Assembly: GCA_016714975.1 (NCBI GenBank)
Contig: JADKBR010000025.1
Location: forward strand, 1 to 35,371
Origin: Candidatus Dechloromonas phosphorivorans
Lineage (GTDB): Bacteria > Pseudomonadota > Gammaproteobacteria > Burkholderiales > Rhodocyclaceae
DNA length: 35,371 nt
Direction: 5' to 3'
Position numbers and translations under genes: made by a program. Positions 10,815 through 22,700 of this stretch are shown in pieces. Every line of letters starts with the position of its first letter. Within the stretch, counting starts at the first letter, position 1. The notes under the pieces were generated by a model. The model was not told the origin of the DNA. It saw only the letters and a program-made list of their open reading frames with translations, and made no database searches.

Positions 10815-11063
10815 GGCCTTTTACCTTCATTGGCGATACGCCGATTATGAACATGTGGCAAGCGCATGAACAGCCTCCTGCCAATCCCGGATGTCAATTC
10901 CCCCGATTGACGATCGGCAGATGGCACCGTAAGCTGGGGGCCACGGTCGCCGGAAGTACCTGTCCTTGTCCCTGAAGGACACTCCAAAGCGTTCTGCGGC
11001 ATTTGCCTGCCGCTTCAACAGGAGGGGATCATCAGCATTCGTTCGCCGGGGGCCCGGCAGCCG

Positions 11064-12736
11064 GTGGTTGATCCAGCCAGGCTGCCGTTGCAGAGACTGT
11101 ATCGCCGGGAACGTGAGGCGGCGGACCACGTCTATATGACCCAGCCGTTCGCCGGCGGACAGATGCGCGATTACACGTGGCGCCAGACGGCGGATGAAGC
11201 GCGGCGCATGGCCGCCCATCTGGAGGCGCAAGGCTGGCCGCCCGGTTCGCGGATCGGCATTCTCGGCAAGAACAGCGCCGGCTGGATCATGGCCGACCTG
11301 GCGATCTGGATGGCGGGCCACGTCTCGGTGCCGCTTTACCCGATGCAGATCGCCGACAACATCCGGCAGATTGCCGGCCATAGCGGAATGGTCGCCTGCT
11401 TCATCGGCAAGCTCGATGCGGTCGACCTGATCGATGGCCTGACAGCGGCAATCGTTCGACTGGCCTTGCCGCTGGCGCCGGCCCCGGTCGAAGCGGTGGC
11501 ACCGCGGTGGGAGGCCATCGTTGCCACGACGCCACCGGTCGCCGGCAGTCCGCTGCGCGCGGGCACTGACCTGTGCTCGATCATCTACACTTCCGGTACC
11601 ACCGGCCAGGCCAAGGGTGTGATACACAGCTTCGACAGTCTGACTGCGGGTTGGCTTGCGGCGAGCCGCTCTATGGGGGCGACCCCGGCCGACCGCCTCC
11701 TTTCCTATTTGCCGCTGGGACACATCATTGAACGCTCGTTTCTCGAACTGGCGTCGCTTGATGCCGGCTTTCATGTTTATTTTGCCGAATCGCTCGACTC
11801 GTTTGCGCGCGATCTGCAACGGGCCAGGCCGACGCTGTTTGTCAGCGTGCCCCGCCTGTGGCTCAAGTTTCAGCAGGCCGTACTGGCCAGGATGCCGGCC
11901 GAAAGACTGGACCGGCTGCTGGCGATTCCCGTTCTCGGATGTTTGGTCGCGCGCAAGGTCCGTAAGGGTCTTGGTCTGGACGCTGCCAGAATATCCGGTA
12001 GTGGGAGTGCGCCGCTGTCGGTGGATCTGTTGCGCTGGTACGACAAGATTGGAATTCCGCTCATCGAAGGCTATGGCATGACCGAACTGGGCTGCCTCTC
12101 GCACACCAGCCAGATCGGCGGGCCGTGCTGGGGTACGGTCGGCAAGACGGCGGACGGCGTGGATCACCGCGTCGATTTGCAGACCGGAGAAATCCAGGTG
12201 CTCAGCCCGGGGGTCACACTGGGTTACTACCTGGCGCCGGAGCTGACGGCCGAACTATTTACCGAAGACGGCTGGCTGCGCACCGGCGACAAGGGGGAGA
12301 TCGATGCCGACGGGCGCCTGCGCCTGATCGGCCGGATCAAGGACAACTTCAAGAGCAGCAAGGGAAAGTATGTAGCGCCGGCACCGATCGAGCACAAGCT
12401 GATCCAGAACCCGTCGCTCGATGCCTGCCTGGTGATCGGCGCCGGTTTGAGCCAGCCCATCGGCATCGTCGTTCTCAATGAGCCGGCCATCGCCCGCCTG
12501 CCAGCCGCCCGCGCTGCAATCGAGGCGGACATGGCGAGCCATCTGCAGGCGGTCAATGCAACGCTGGATCCGCACGAAAAGCTGGAATACCTCGTCATCA
12601 GCACAAAGGCGTGGACCCCGGAGAACGGCATGCTGACACCGACCCTCAAGGCCAAGCGAGCGAGCATCGAAAAACATTCGAGGCGCGCATCGAGACCTGG
12701 GGCAACCGGCATGCGCCTGTCGTCTGGGAGGAATAG
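11064..12736 (+). CDS. AMP-dependent long-chain acyl-CoA synthetase (frameshift near the end)
   Basis: An adenylate-forming enzyme of about 557 residues that activates a carboxylic acid, probably a fatty acid, to its CoA thioester. It has the P-loop IIYTSGTTGQAKGVIHS, the LPLGHIIERS motif typical of the long-chain (FadD15-like) class, GYGMTELGC, WLRTGDKGEID and RIKDNFKSSKGKYVAP. One A appears to be missing in the A-run at 12669-12673. With it restored, the protein ends TFEARIETWGNRHAPVVWEE at the TAG at 12736; without it the frame runs on to 12812. The GTG at 11064 is used here. A strong AGGAGGGG lies 38 bases upstream with only ATC or ATT codons in frame behind it, so the true start may be obscured by another error. 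Confidence 0.9.
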
Positions 12737-12779
12737 GCCGGGCACGCCGGCGGCCCCGATGGCAACGCCCGGTCGACGA

Positions 12780-13434
12780 TCAGGCCGGGCGATCTTCGCT
12801 GGCTGCGCCTGACGGCAATTGCCGGACGCTGGCTGCCACCGCGGCGGCCCAGTGGCGGTAGGCCGGCTCGCCGGGATGGAATCCGTCCGGAGCGAGATAA
12901 GACGGATCCCGGGGATAGTCCAGTGAAGCGGTGCATCGGCGGCAACGCCGACAGCAGGATGTGCCGGACGCCAAAGCCGGATTCCAGCAGATCGAGCAAG
13001 CTGGCCAATGCGGCTGTCCATTGCCGGGTTCGCCGGCCGGTGATGACGTCATTGACTCCAATCGACACGATTGCCACGTCGAAGCGCCCGCCGGCGACTC
13101 CCTCGAGTCGTCCGATGAGGTCGCGGGTCGTGACGCCCGATTCCGCATGAAGCTGCCAGTTCACCTTGAAATCCGGCATCAGTTCCTCGACGAGGCGACC
13201 TGCCAGAGCGCTCGCCTGCGATGCGGCGCCAACCCCCGCAGCGGCGGAGTCACCAAGGATCAGCAGGTTGAGCGCTGGTCCGCCCCCGCTCACGCCAGAC
13301 CGGTCTCCCGGTGCTTCCGGCAACCTGGGTGTCACGCGCCGGACATACACGCCCTGCGCGAAGAGCAGTGGCGAAAGGGCCAGTGCGGGCAGCCAGCTCA
13401 GCAAGCCTTTCATGGGCGTCGGTTCATGGGCCAT
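12780..13434 (-). CDS. SGNH/GDSL hydrolase (one frameshift)
   Basis: An esterase- or lipase-like hydrolase of about 217 residues. An N-terminal hydrophobic segment (WLPALALSPLLFAQGVYV) looks like a signal or anchor. Block I is LLILGDSAAAGVG with the nucleophile serine, block III is IVSIGVNDV, and the catalytic aspartate and histidine lie in APDGFHPGEPAYRHWA, which is in a different frame after an indel near 12920. The substrate is unknown. Starts at 13434 or 13413 (MKGLLSW) are both possible; neither has a strong ribosome site. It lies 23 bases after the VOC gene and is probably cotranscribed with it and ylqF. Confidence 0.85.
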
Positions 13435-13457
13435 GCAGGCGGATCCGGACGCGGGGC

Positions 13458-13826
13458 CTAACCCATGTGAAAGAAGTTCAGCTTGTTGCCGTCCAGGTCG
13501 CGAAAATAAGCTGCATGGAAACCGGCTAAGCGCTCGCCCGGTTTGCCTTCATCGGTGGCCCCGAGTTCGATAGCCAGCGCGTAGAGACTGTCGACATCTT
13601 CCCTTCTGCCAACGACGAGTGCCACCATGGTTCCATTGCCGACAGTCGCGGGCCGCCCGTCAAAGGGCGTCATCACCCCGACTGAAGGCGCCTGCATGCT
13701 GGTGCCCCACGCCACGCCACGTTCGCTTTCCCAAACGCGCTTGCCGCCCATCGCGGCAAAAAGCTGGTCGTAGAACGCAGTGGCGCGAGACAGGTCGTTG
13801 GTGCCCAGAGTGACGTAGCCAATCAT
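13458..13826 (-). CDS. VOC family protein (glyoxalase-like)
   Basis: A 122-residue intact VOC protein. It opens IGYVTLGTNDLSRATAFYDQ and closes GFHAAYFRDLDGNKLNFFHMG, the usual beta-alpha-beta-beta-beta arrangement with an acidic DLDGN near the metal site. The ATG at 13826 is preceded by AAGGAG at good spacing. It sits between ylqF (80 bases upstream) and the SGNH hydrolase. The substrate is not known. It is only distantly related to the other VOC protein near 9.3 kb. Confidence 0.88.
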   Translation of the reverse strand: MIGYVTLGTNDLSRATAFYDQLFAAMGGKRVWESERGVAWGTSMQAPSVGVMTPFDGRPATVGNGTMVALVVGRREDVDSLYALAIELGATDEGKPGERLAGFHAAYFRDLDGNKLNFFHMG

Positions 13827-13905
13827 GACTTCTCCTTGAAGGTGTTTGCAATGAGGTGCTGGAACGGGCCCCGTGTGCGTCTCCAGTCTACGCTGAAAAT
13901 CCGAA

Positions 13906-14886
13906 TCACCCCGGATCCCGGGTTTTGAAGATTGCCGGCCTGTTACTGGCATTGGCCAGGACAGTCGACGGGGATGATCCGGTTTCCTGTTCTTTTTCGC
14001 CGTCGACCGCAGCAGCCCCCCGTAACTGCTGCTCGCGCAGCGCACGCAGTTCCGGGGTTTCGAGACTGATGCGGCCGAGCGCCCCGCTCCGATAATCGGT
14101 CAGCAGGATCGCCGCCGCCTTCTCGCAGTCGGGTTCTCCGCCACGGCCCTTGAGCAGGCAGCCGCGCTTGCGGGCTACGGCCTCGATGACTGCGGTGCCG
14201 TCCAGGCCTTCGGTGGCGAATCCATAGCGCGCCGCGAGCAGCGCTGGGTAGCTTGCGAGCAGAAAACCGGCGAGAAAGGTCGCCACCTCCTCGCCGATGT
14301 AGGCATTGACGCCGACCGCGTGACTGGCCGCCAGCATCAGGCCGTCGATCGGATGGTCGATCTTCGGCCACAGCAGGCCCGGCGTGTCGTAGAGGCACAG
14401 CCGCGAACTGATGTCGATGCGCTGTTGGCTCTTGGTCACTGCCGGCTGGTCGCCGACGGCCGCGACCTTTTCCTGACCAGCGCGTTCATCAACGTCGATT
14501 TGCCGACATTGGGGATGCCCATGATCATCAGGCGCAGTGGCTTGACGGCATCCCTTGCGGTGCGGCGCGAGTTGCTGGGCAAGCGCCGGAATGCCGGCCA
14601 CATCACTGGCTTTCTTGCACGATATCGCCACCGCCCTGACACCCGGCTGCTGGGAGAAATGATCGAGCCAGGCCCTGGTGGCCAACGGATCGGCCATGTC
14701 GGCCTTGTTCAGCAGCTTGAGACACGGACGCTGACGGAAGGCACGCAGCTCGTGAATCATCGGGTTGCTGCTCGCCTGCGGCAGGCGGGCATCGACCACC
14801 TCGACAACGACATCGGCCAGCGCCAGCGTCTCGGCCGCCTTTTTGCGGGCCGAGGTCATGTGACCGGGGAACCATTGGATGGACAT
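13906..14886 (-). CDS. ylqF: Ribosome biogenesis GTPase YlqF/RbgA-like (two frameshifts)
   Basis: A circularly permuted GTPase of about 325 residues that acts in large ribosomal subunit assembly. It opens MSIQWFPGHMTSARKKAAET. The permuted motif order is visible: G4 LLNKADMAD, then G1 MGIPNVGKSTLMNAL, then G3 LYDTPGLLWPK. The G1 segment lies in another frame because of indels near 14565 and 14455, giving a scrambled stretch between LAQQLAP and RIDISSRLCLYDTPG. The start at 14886 gives the canonical N-terminus; upstream in-frame sequence belongs to the opposite-strand yaiI region and is not coding. Confidence 0.9.
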   Translation of the reverse strand: MSIQWFPGHMTSARKKAAETLALADVVVEVVDARLPQASSNPMIHELRAFRQRPCLKLLNKADMADPLATRAWLDHFSQQPGVRAVAISCKKASDVAGIPALAQQLAPHRKGCRQATAPDDHGHPQCRQIDVDERAGQEKVAAVGDQPAVTKSQQRIDISSRLCLYDTPGLLWPKIDHPIDGLMLAASHAVGVNAYIGEEVATFLAGFLLASYPALLAARYGFATEGLDGTAVIEAVARKRGCLLKGRGGEPDCEKAAAILLTDYRSGALGRISLETPELRALREQQLRGAAAVDGEKEQETGSSPSTVLANASNRPAIFKTRDPG

Positions 14887-14949
14887 GATCGAAGTAAATC
14901 CGTTGATGGGGCGCGTATTATCGCAGCTCACATCGCCGGAAACGCCTTC

Positions 14950-15398
14950 ATGCACATTTGGGTCGACGCGGACGCCTGCCCCGGCGTCATCAAGGAAATT
15001 CTCTACCGGGTCGCCGAACGTACCCGCCTGCCACTGACGCTGGTCGCCAACCAGTGGCTGAAAACCCCGCCCTACCCGAGCATCCGGTCGATTCAGGTAG
15101 CCCGGGGGTTCGACGTCGCCGACAATCACATCGTCGATCAGGTGGAAGCAGGCGACCTGGTCATTACCGCCGACATCCCGCTGGCCGCGGCGGTGATCGA
15201 CAAGGGGGCGCTGGCCTTGAACCCGCGCGGCGAGCTCTACAGCAAGGAAAACATCCGGCAGCTGCTGGACATGCGCAACTTCATGGACACCCTGCGCAGC
15301 AGCGGGGTCGACACCGGCGGGCCACCGGCGTTCAGCCTGGCTGACCGCCAGGCATTCGCCAACCAGCTCGACCGCCTGCTGGCGGGCCGCCAAACCCT

Positions 15399-15402
<4 letters not shown>
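14950..15402 (+). CDS. yaiI: YaiI/YqxD family protein (DUF188)
   Basis: An intact 150-residue protein of the UPF0178/DUF188 family. It opens MHIWVDADACPGVIKEIL, followed by the NYN/PIN-like acidic pattern ADNHIVDQVEAGDLVITADI, PLAAAVIDKGA and the LNPRGELYSKENI segment. The fold suggests a nuclease-like activity, but no role is established. Its TAG stop overlaps the TAG stop of prfC on the other strand inside a CTAG palindrome, so the two convergent genes end on the same bases. Confidence 0.92.
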
Positions 15403-16973
<1,571 letters not shown>

Positions 16974-17109
16974 GGCAAGCGTCGGAAAGCGGAAAGTCCG
17001 TGATTATACCTTTGCCGCAATGCCCCAATGGCTCGGCCTGCCGGCGCAGACTTGCCCCACCACACTGGCTCGTGCCGGCTGGGGGGTCAGACACAAACGG
17101 CAAGCCGGA

Positions 17110-17958
17110 TCAAACCGCCAGCAAGGTCTGCCGACCGTACCACTCCTCGCCGGCCGCCACGGTCACCGGCGTACGGACCGCGGCCGCCTCGACGCACAGC
17201 ATGTGCCGCCAGCCATTGGCCGGCATGTCCTTGAGCTTGGCGCAGGCATCGACCCAGGGGTTCCACACCACGACATCGGGAAAGCCCTGACTCTCGATGC
17301 CGAGACTGAGATTGCCGGCCCTCAACAGTTGCGGGCGCCGGACATCATAATAGACGCGGTCGACCTCGCTCTCGACCACGAATTCCGTCCCGGTTTCGCG
17401 GACAATCCGGTTACCGTTGGCGACATCCAGGTAGTCATGGCCATGCAGGCCCGCGAGCGCCGCATCCTCGACCTGGACGACGCGCAGGTAGGAATGCAGC
17501 GCTGCGGTAAAGGCGAAGGGTGCCGGGCCGGTGTTTTCGACGCAGAATTCGACATCGATGCGGTCGACTTCGAGCATCAGCGCAATTTCAGCCCGGAAGG
17601 CATGTGGCCAAAGGGCACGTGTGGCTTCGTCGTCGCCCAGTTCGAGTGTCGCCAGCGCGTATTCGTCGCCACAGCGCTGCGTCGTCACCGACCACTCGCT
17701 GGTACGAACGAAGCCGTGTTTCGGCAGCTTGCCAACGCCGCCAAACTGGGGAAAGCAGACCGGAATTCCACCGCGGATCGGCACGCTGCCGTCGAATACC
17801 GCGCGCTCGGAAAGAAACAGGCGTTCGCGTCCATCGGGTGTGATCCACGACAGAACCTGCCCGCCCAGCCGGCTGATGACCGCGGATGACCCCCGCGGGC
17901 CATGCAGGCGCAAGGCTTCCAGACCTTTGAATTCGATCGTTTCAATGAAGGGTTTCAT
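17110..17958 (-). CDS. D-hexose-6-phosphate mutarotase (YeaD-like aldose 1-epimerase)
   Basis: An intact 282-residue galactose-mutarotase-like protein that interconverts the anomers of glucose-6-phosphate. Family features are GGQVLSWITPDGRERLFLS, PIRGGIPVCFPQFGG, KHGFVRTSEW, FTAALHSYLRV with the catalytic-site histidine, and WNPWVDACAKLKDMP with VEAAAV near the end. It starts at 17958 and overlaps the end of the DUF3301 gene by 17 bases, so the two are cotranscribed. Confidence 0.92.
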   Translation of the reverse strand: MKPFIETIEFKGLEALRLHGPRGSSAVISRLGGQVLSWITPDGRERLFLSERAVFDGSVPIRGGIPVCFPQFGGVGKLPKHGFVRTSEWSVTTQRCGDEYALATLELGDDEATRALWPHAFRAEIALMLEVDRIDVEFCVENTGPAPFAFTAALHSYLRVVQVEDAALAGLHGHDYLDVANGNRIVRETGTEFVVESEVDRVYYDVRRPQLLRAGNLSLGIESQGFPDVVVWNPWVDACAKLKDMPANGWRHMLCVEAAAVRTPVTVAAGEEWYGRQTLLAV

Positions 17959-18292
17959 GAGGTTCCGGCGCCTTGGGCACGACATAGAGTTGGGGACGGA
18001 CATGCAGCAACTCGACCCGCTGCCCGAGGAGCGTGACGGTCCCGGGACGCCGGTTGTCGCCGGTGTCGCTGTATTCGAAGCCATAGATGCGGCGCAGGCG
18101 AAGCCTTCCATCGTCGTCGCGCACCAGCCGCAGCGAACGGATGGCAACCGTATCGTCGAGAAACTGCAGGCCCTCATCGGCGCAGGCACGTTGCGCTGCC
18201 TTGACGCCGATTTCGCGCACCTTCAGGCTGTCCAGCCAGAGCCAGACAGCGGCAGCGAGGAACACCAGGACCAGCAATTGGAGCAATTCCAT
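17942..18292 (-). CDS. DUF3301 family membrane-anchored protein
   Basis: A small protein of 116 residues with an N-terminal membrane segment (LLQLLVLVFLAAAVWLWLD) and a soluble part containing KAAQRACADEGLQFLDDTVA, SLRLVRDDDGRLRLRRIYGF and EYSDTGDNRRPG. This matches the DUF3301 family of gamma- and betaproteobacteria. The function is unknown. A GTG one codon earlier (18295) is an alternative start. It precedes the mutarotase gene and overlaps it. Confidence 0.88.
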   Translation of the reverse strand: MELLQLLVLVFLAAAVWLWLDSLKVREIGVKAAQRACADEGLQFLDDTVAIRSLRLVRDDDGRLRLRRIYGFEYSDTGDNRRPGTVTLLGQRVELLHVRPQLYVVPKAPEPHETLH

Positions 18293-18438
18293 CACGCAAG
18301 TATACGCAAACCGTGAAACAGGCCACGGTCAATCAGGAATGTGCTGGATAATTCGTCCTCCGCACACCTGTTCAGAAACATGAAGACGACTCCCGGATTG
18401 TTCCGCGACCGGCGCATCTTCTTCAACCAGACCATTTA

Positions 18439-19284
18439 ATGCTCAGCTACCGTCACGCCTACCACGCCGGCAACCATGCCGACGTGCTCAAACACCTGGT
18501 CCTGCTCCAGATTGCCGAATACTTGGGCGAAAAACCGGCACCATTCTGGATCATCGACACCCACGCGGGCGCCGGGCGCTACGCGCTGGAATCGACGCAC
18601 GCCAGAAAGCTGGCCGAGTACCGTGACGGCATCGGTCGCCTGTGGGACAGGAAGGGCCTGCCCCCGGCGGCGGTCGACTACGTCGAATTCGTCAGGATGC
18701 TCAACCCGGACGGCAAGCTGCGCCACTACCCGGGCTCGCCCTGGCTGGCCAGCCAGATGCTGCGCGAAAGCGACCGCCTGCGGCTCTACGAACTGCACAG
18801 CAGCGACTTCAAGCACCTGCAAGAATGCTTCGCCAACGCCGGTCGCCAGGTGATGGTGACCGCGGGCGATGGCTTCGTCGGGCTCAAGGCCATCCTGCCG
18901 CCGCCACCCCGCCGCGCGCTGGTGCTGATCGACCCTGCCTACGAGACCCGGGATGATTACGTCAACGTCGTCAAGTGCCTGCAGGATTCGCTCAAGCGCT
19001 TTCCTACCGGCATTTATGCGCTGTGGTACCCGCTGCTGGCCAAACTTGAGGCGCGCAAGCTACCCGCCAGACTGAAGCGACTTGGCGCCAGCAACTGGCT
19101 GCAGGCCACGCTCGAAGTCAAGGCGCCGTCCACCGACGGCTTCGGAATGAACGGCAGCGCCATGTTCATCATCAATCCGCCGTGGACTTTAGAGAAGACG
19201 CTGCACGAGACCCTGCCGCGCCTTACATCCCTTCTGGCACAGGGTGATGGCGCAAAATTCATTATCGAAAGCCAGACCCAATAA
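18439..19284 (+). CDS. rlmJ: 23S rRNA (adenine(2030)-N(6))-methyltransferase
   Basis: RlmJ methylates A2030 of 23S rRNA with S-adenosylmethionine. The intact 281-residue protein opens MLSYRHAYHAGNHADVLKH. It has the SAM region IDTHAGAGRYAL, LYELHSSDF, and the catalytic DPAYE at residues 165-169 (the family has DPPY). It ends near IINPPWTLEKTLHETLPRL. From about 19190 on, the codon use becomes noticeably AT-richer (TTA, ACA, GCA, AAA, ATT, CAA, TAA). A second, diverged copy of the last ~33 codons lies 7.9 kb downstream, so the present 3' end is probably not the ancestral one. No clear ribosome site precedes the ATG; it overlaps the stop of a 19-codon frame (18380-18439) as TAATG. Confidence 0.95.
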   Translation: MLSYRHAYHAGNHADVLKHLVLLQIAEYLGEKPAPFWIIDTHAGAGRYALESTHARKLAEYRDGIGRLWDRKGLPPAAVDYVEFVRMLNPDGKLRHYPGSPWLASQMLRESDRLRLYELHSSDFKHLQECFANAGRQVMVTAGDGFVGLKAILPPPPRRALVLIDPAYETRDDYVNVVKCLQDSLKRFPTGIYALWYPLLAKLEARKLPARLKRLGASNWLQATLEVKAPSTDGFGMNGSAMFIINPPWTLEKTLHETLPRLTSLLAQGDGAKFIIESQTQ

Positions 19285-19309
19285 ACAGTCAATTTCCTTG
19301 ACGTTATTT

Positions 19310-19332
19310 TTTCCTACGCCATTTCCTACGCC
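19310..19332. repeat. Tandem TTTCCTACGCC repeat after rlmJ
   Basis: TTTCCTACGCC occurs twice, at 19310-19320 and 19322-19332, with one base between. It lies in the short AT-rich spacer between the rlmJ stop and the OrfA remnant. The core TTCCTAC is also the right half of the palindrome at 25340-25355 upstream of the phasin-like gene in the same block. A weak stem GTCAA/TTGAC followed by GTTATTTTTT at 19288-19312 may end rlmJ transcription. Confidence 0.6.
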
Positions 19333-19453
19333 TCAAAAACATCAACTTTTTTTTGGTTCTACTTGGTAGCCAAGCGCCACTGAGCTTCCCCCGAAATTTC
19401 GTCTTCCAAGAGATGGGGTATAACGCCCCGTGGAATTGGAAGGAGAGACAAAG

Positions 19454-19711
19454 TTGAAGAAGATACCGAAGCAGGAGTACGCGGCCGAGTTGAGGGGGTT
19501 GGCCGTGAAGCGGGTGAATTCTGGCCATGGCATAGGGGCTGTGGCCCGGGAACTGGGTCTGATCGAGCAGACCCTGCGCAACTGGGTGAAGGCGGCGGCC
19601 GGAAAGCTCAACGGCCCCGGAACCAAGGTGGTGACGCCGGAGCAGATGGATTGGCGGCATAATGCCGTATGGTTGGAAGACGAAAAACAGAGGGAAGCTC
19701 AAAGAGCATAA
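19454..19711 (+). pseudogene. IS3-family transposase OrfA remnant
   Basis: The translation KKIPKQEYAAELRGLAVKRV, then GIGAVARELGLIEQTLRNWV and VVTPEQM, is the helix-turn-helix half of an IS3-type OrfA (Transposase_8 class). In intact copies a leucine-zipper-like SRLRAENARLK... segment follows. Here the end (DWRHNAVWLEDEKQ) is diverged and stops early, and there is no OrfB. The likely start is TTG at 19454 with GGAGAG upstream; a GTG at 19430 is also open. A small hairpin CTTGG-TAG-CCAAG and GGGG-TATAAC-GCCCC occur between 19355 and 19430. The element cannot move by itself. It lies at the left edge of the foreign-looking block. Confidence 0.75.
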
Positions 19712-19734
19712 GAAGCGAGCAGCATAAAAATCGA

Positions 19735-19757
19735 CCTTTGAAAGATAAACACAAAGG
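19735..19757. promoter_or_regulatory. Inverted repeat just upstream of the hybrid kinase
   Basis: CCTTTG (19735-19740) and CAAAGG (19752-19757) form a perfect 6-bp inverted repeat with an 11-base AT-rich spacer. It ends 22 bases before the kinase ATG. Its overall length (23 bp) is close to that of Crp/Fnr operators, and both the kinase and the nearby regulator carry Crp-type DNA-binding domains, so autoregulation is possible. The sequence is not a canonical CRP or FNR site, and a chance repeat cannot be excluded. Confidence 0.3.
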
Positions 19758-19778
19758 CAAGCGCGGAGAAAAAACCTG

Positions 19779-22700
19779 ATGCCGAATGGACAGCCGGAAT
19801 CGCCGAAGGAAAACCTTCTATTGGCGGCAATGCCCGTGGCAGACTATCTGCGACTAGAGCTCCAGCTAGAGAATGTCAGTTTGTCTGTCGGTGAGGTGCT
19901 ACATGAAGTCGGAGAGGCACTAGATTTCCTCTATTTCCCTATTAGCGGCATTGTCTCCCTTCGATCGATAACCGAGGACGGTTCCAGTTCGGAACTCGCC
20001 ATCGTTGGGAATGATGGCCTAGTTGGAATCTCCGCGGTTCTCGGCGAAGACAGGTCGGCACATCAGGCCGTTGTACAAAGTGCTGGCCATGCCTACCGAA
20101 TCAGCATCGAACAGATCCGCAGCGAACTTGATCCAGGGGGTCCGCTGCTGCGCATTGCCCTTCTCTATGTGCAGTCGCTGATGACTCAGGTGGAACAGAA
20201 TGCACTGTGTTATCGGCACCACCGCGTCGAACAACAAATGTGTCGATGGATTCTGCTCTGCCATGACCGGACTCCCAGCGCCGAACTGAACACTACCGCT
20301 GCCCAAATTGGGTATGCTTTGGGCTTGCAGCCTGAAGTTGTTACTGAGGTTATCGGCGTACTCCAGACGGCAGGGCTGATTACATTTAGCCGAGGCCACA
20401 TCCAAATTCTGGATCGCTCAAGACTGGAAGCCCGCGCCTGCAAATGCTGCGTTGCGTCCAGAAAAACAGCAACCGGAATCTCGCGAGAAATTCCCCATGC
20501 ACAGGTTTCGACAAGTACACACCTAACTCCGGGGATTCTGCGCAAGTCCGCAGAGGATCGGTATCAACAGTCCTTGAGTAACGGAGTGAAGTTGCCAATA
20601 GATACGCACCGCCTCGCTCATGAGCTTCAGGTGCATCAAATCGAACTGGAGTTGCAAAACGAGGTGCTGACTAGGGCAAATGCCGAAGCTGACGCGGCGC
20701 GCCAACGATATGTCGCGATTTACGACTCTTCTCCCATTGCATTCATCACCGTGGATTCGCTGGGCACAATTTGTCAAATCAACCCAGCCGGCGCCAATCT
20801 TCTCGGCATCAAGCGCGCTGAAGCCAGGCGATATCGATTTGGCGCTTCGGTGGCAGCAGAATCTGTTGCCGTTTTCGATCAATTTCTGGGCAAGGTCTTG
20901 AATGAGCGCAGCCGACAAGGATGCGAAATTACCTTATCGCCCACAGCCCAAAGCCCGGCGGCGATGATCACGATTGATGCTGTGCCTGATGAGAACGGCA
21001 GGGAATGTCGGATGGTGGTGGTCAATGTGACCCAGGAAAGGCAGGCTACGAGGCGATTGCGTGAACGCGAGCAATACCAACGGGCACTGCTTGACGCGTT
21101 TCCGTTCATTGTCTGGCTCAAGGATGAGCAGAGCCGCTTTCTTTCGGTCAACGAACCCTTCGCCACCACTTTTGGCTGGCCTTCGGCGGATTCTCTTGTC
21201 GGCAAGTCCGACCTTGATATCGCGCCGCTGGAACTAGCCGAATCCTATCGGGCCGATGATCGGGCCGTCCTTGAAAGTGCCGAGCCAAGAATCATTGAGG
21301 AGTGGATCGAGACTGGTGATGAATTGCGCTGGTTTGAAACCTTCAAGGCCCCGGTTGCACTGGATGGCCAAATTCTGGGCACCGTCGGATATGCACGTGA
21401 CCTGACTGAATACAAGGTCATGGTTGATGCTTTGCGCAATAGCGAAGCAGAGTTTCGAAGCCTGTTCGAATTGTCGGCGGTGGGCAGTGTTGAGGCTGAT
21501 CCGTTGACCGGTCGACTATTGCGGGCGAATCAAAAATTTTGCGAAATTACCGGCTATTCGGCTGAAGAGCTTTTGGCACAATCCGTCGACGTTATTACTC
21601 ACCCCGACGACCTGGAGAGAAGCCGGCAAGGGTTTCGTGCTGTCATGACCGGAGAAACCGATCTCTTTGTCGCAGACGAACGCTATGTGCGCAAGGACGG
21701 CAGCATCGTCTGGGTCAATGTGCAATTGACTGCCGTACGTGACGAACAGAATCATGTCACGCGTTCGATTGCCGTCATTCAAGACATCACCATTCAGAAA
21801 CAAGCCGAAGCCGCGCTGCGCGACCAGCTGAAAATGCAGGATTTGTTGGCAAAGATTGTGGCAACGGTACCCGGGGTGGTCTACTCGTTTCTGTTGCGCC
21901 CTGACGGTACGGCGTGCGTGCCATACGCCAGCGTTGCGCTGGACCAACTCTACGGGCTGCAGCCTGAGGATGTTCGCGAGGACGCTACGCCTCTTCTGGC
22001 TAGGATTCACGCCGACGACATCGGAATGGTGAACGAGACAATCACCGCTTCGGCCCGTGCGATGACACCCTGGCGTGCCGAATATCGGGTGCACCACCCG
22101 AGCAAAGGGATCCTGTGGGTTGATGGTCATTCGATGCCGCAGCGGGAACCCGACGGCAGCATTCTGTGGCAAGGGTATTTGAGGGATATCACGGCCCGCA
22201 AGCGCACTGAAGAGGCGCTACGCGAGAGTGAACGTATTTATCGCGCCATTGGGGAATCGATCGACTATGGGATCTGGATCTGTACTCCAGACGGCCGGAA
22301 CCTCTATGCCAGCCAGTCTTTCCTCAGGCTTGTCGGAATAACGCAGGAGCAGTGCTCAAATTTTGGCTGGGGTGACGTCCTGCATCCGGATGATGCGGAG
22401 CGCACCATCGCTGCCTGGAAAGAGTGCACCCGGACAGGTGAACCCTGGGACATCGAACATCGTTTTCGTGGTGTCGATGGGTTGTGGCATGACGTGCTGG
22501 CGCGCGGCGTGGCCGTTCGCAACGAGATGGGGGAAATAACCCACTGGGCCGGCATCAACCTTGATATCAGTCGGCTCAAACGCGTTGAAAATTCGCTACG
22601 CGAGAGTGAAGCCGATCTGCGGCGTGCACAAGATGTCTCCAAAACAGGCAGTTGGCGCCTTGATGTCAACAAAAATGAATTGAACTGGTCGGCGGAGAAC

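Noticed and set aside
10845..12167. Long minus-strand open frame (440 codons) opposite the acyl-CoA synthetase
   Set aside because: It is a GC-rich shadow of a well-supported gene; its translation has no recognisable motif and is rich in Arg, Gly and His.
13906..15393. Upstream extension of the ylqF frame to a 495-residue protein
   Set aside because: The extra 170 residues are antisense to yaiI; the canonical N-terminus begins at 14886.
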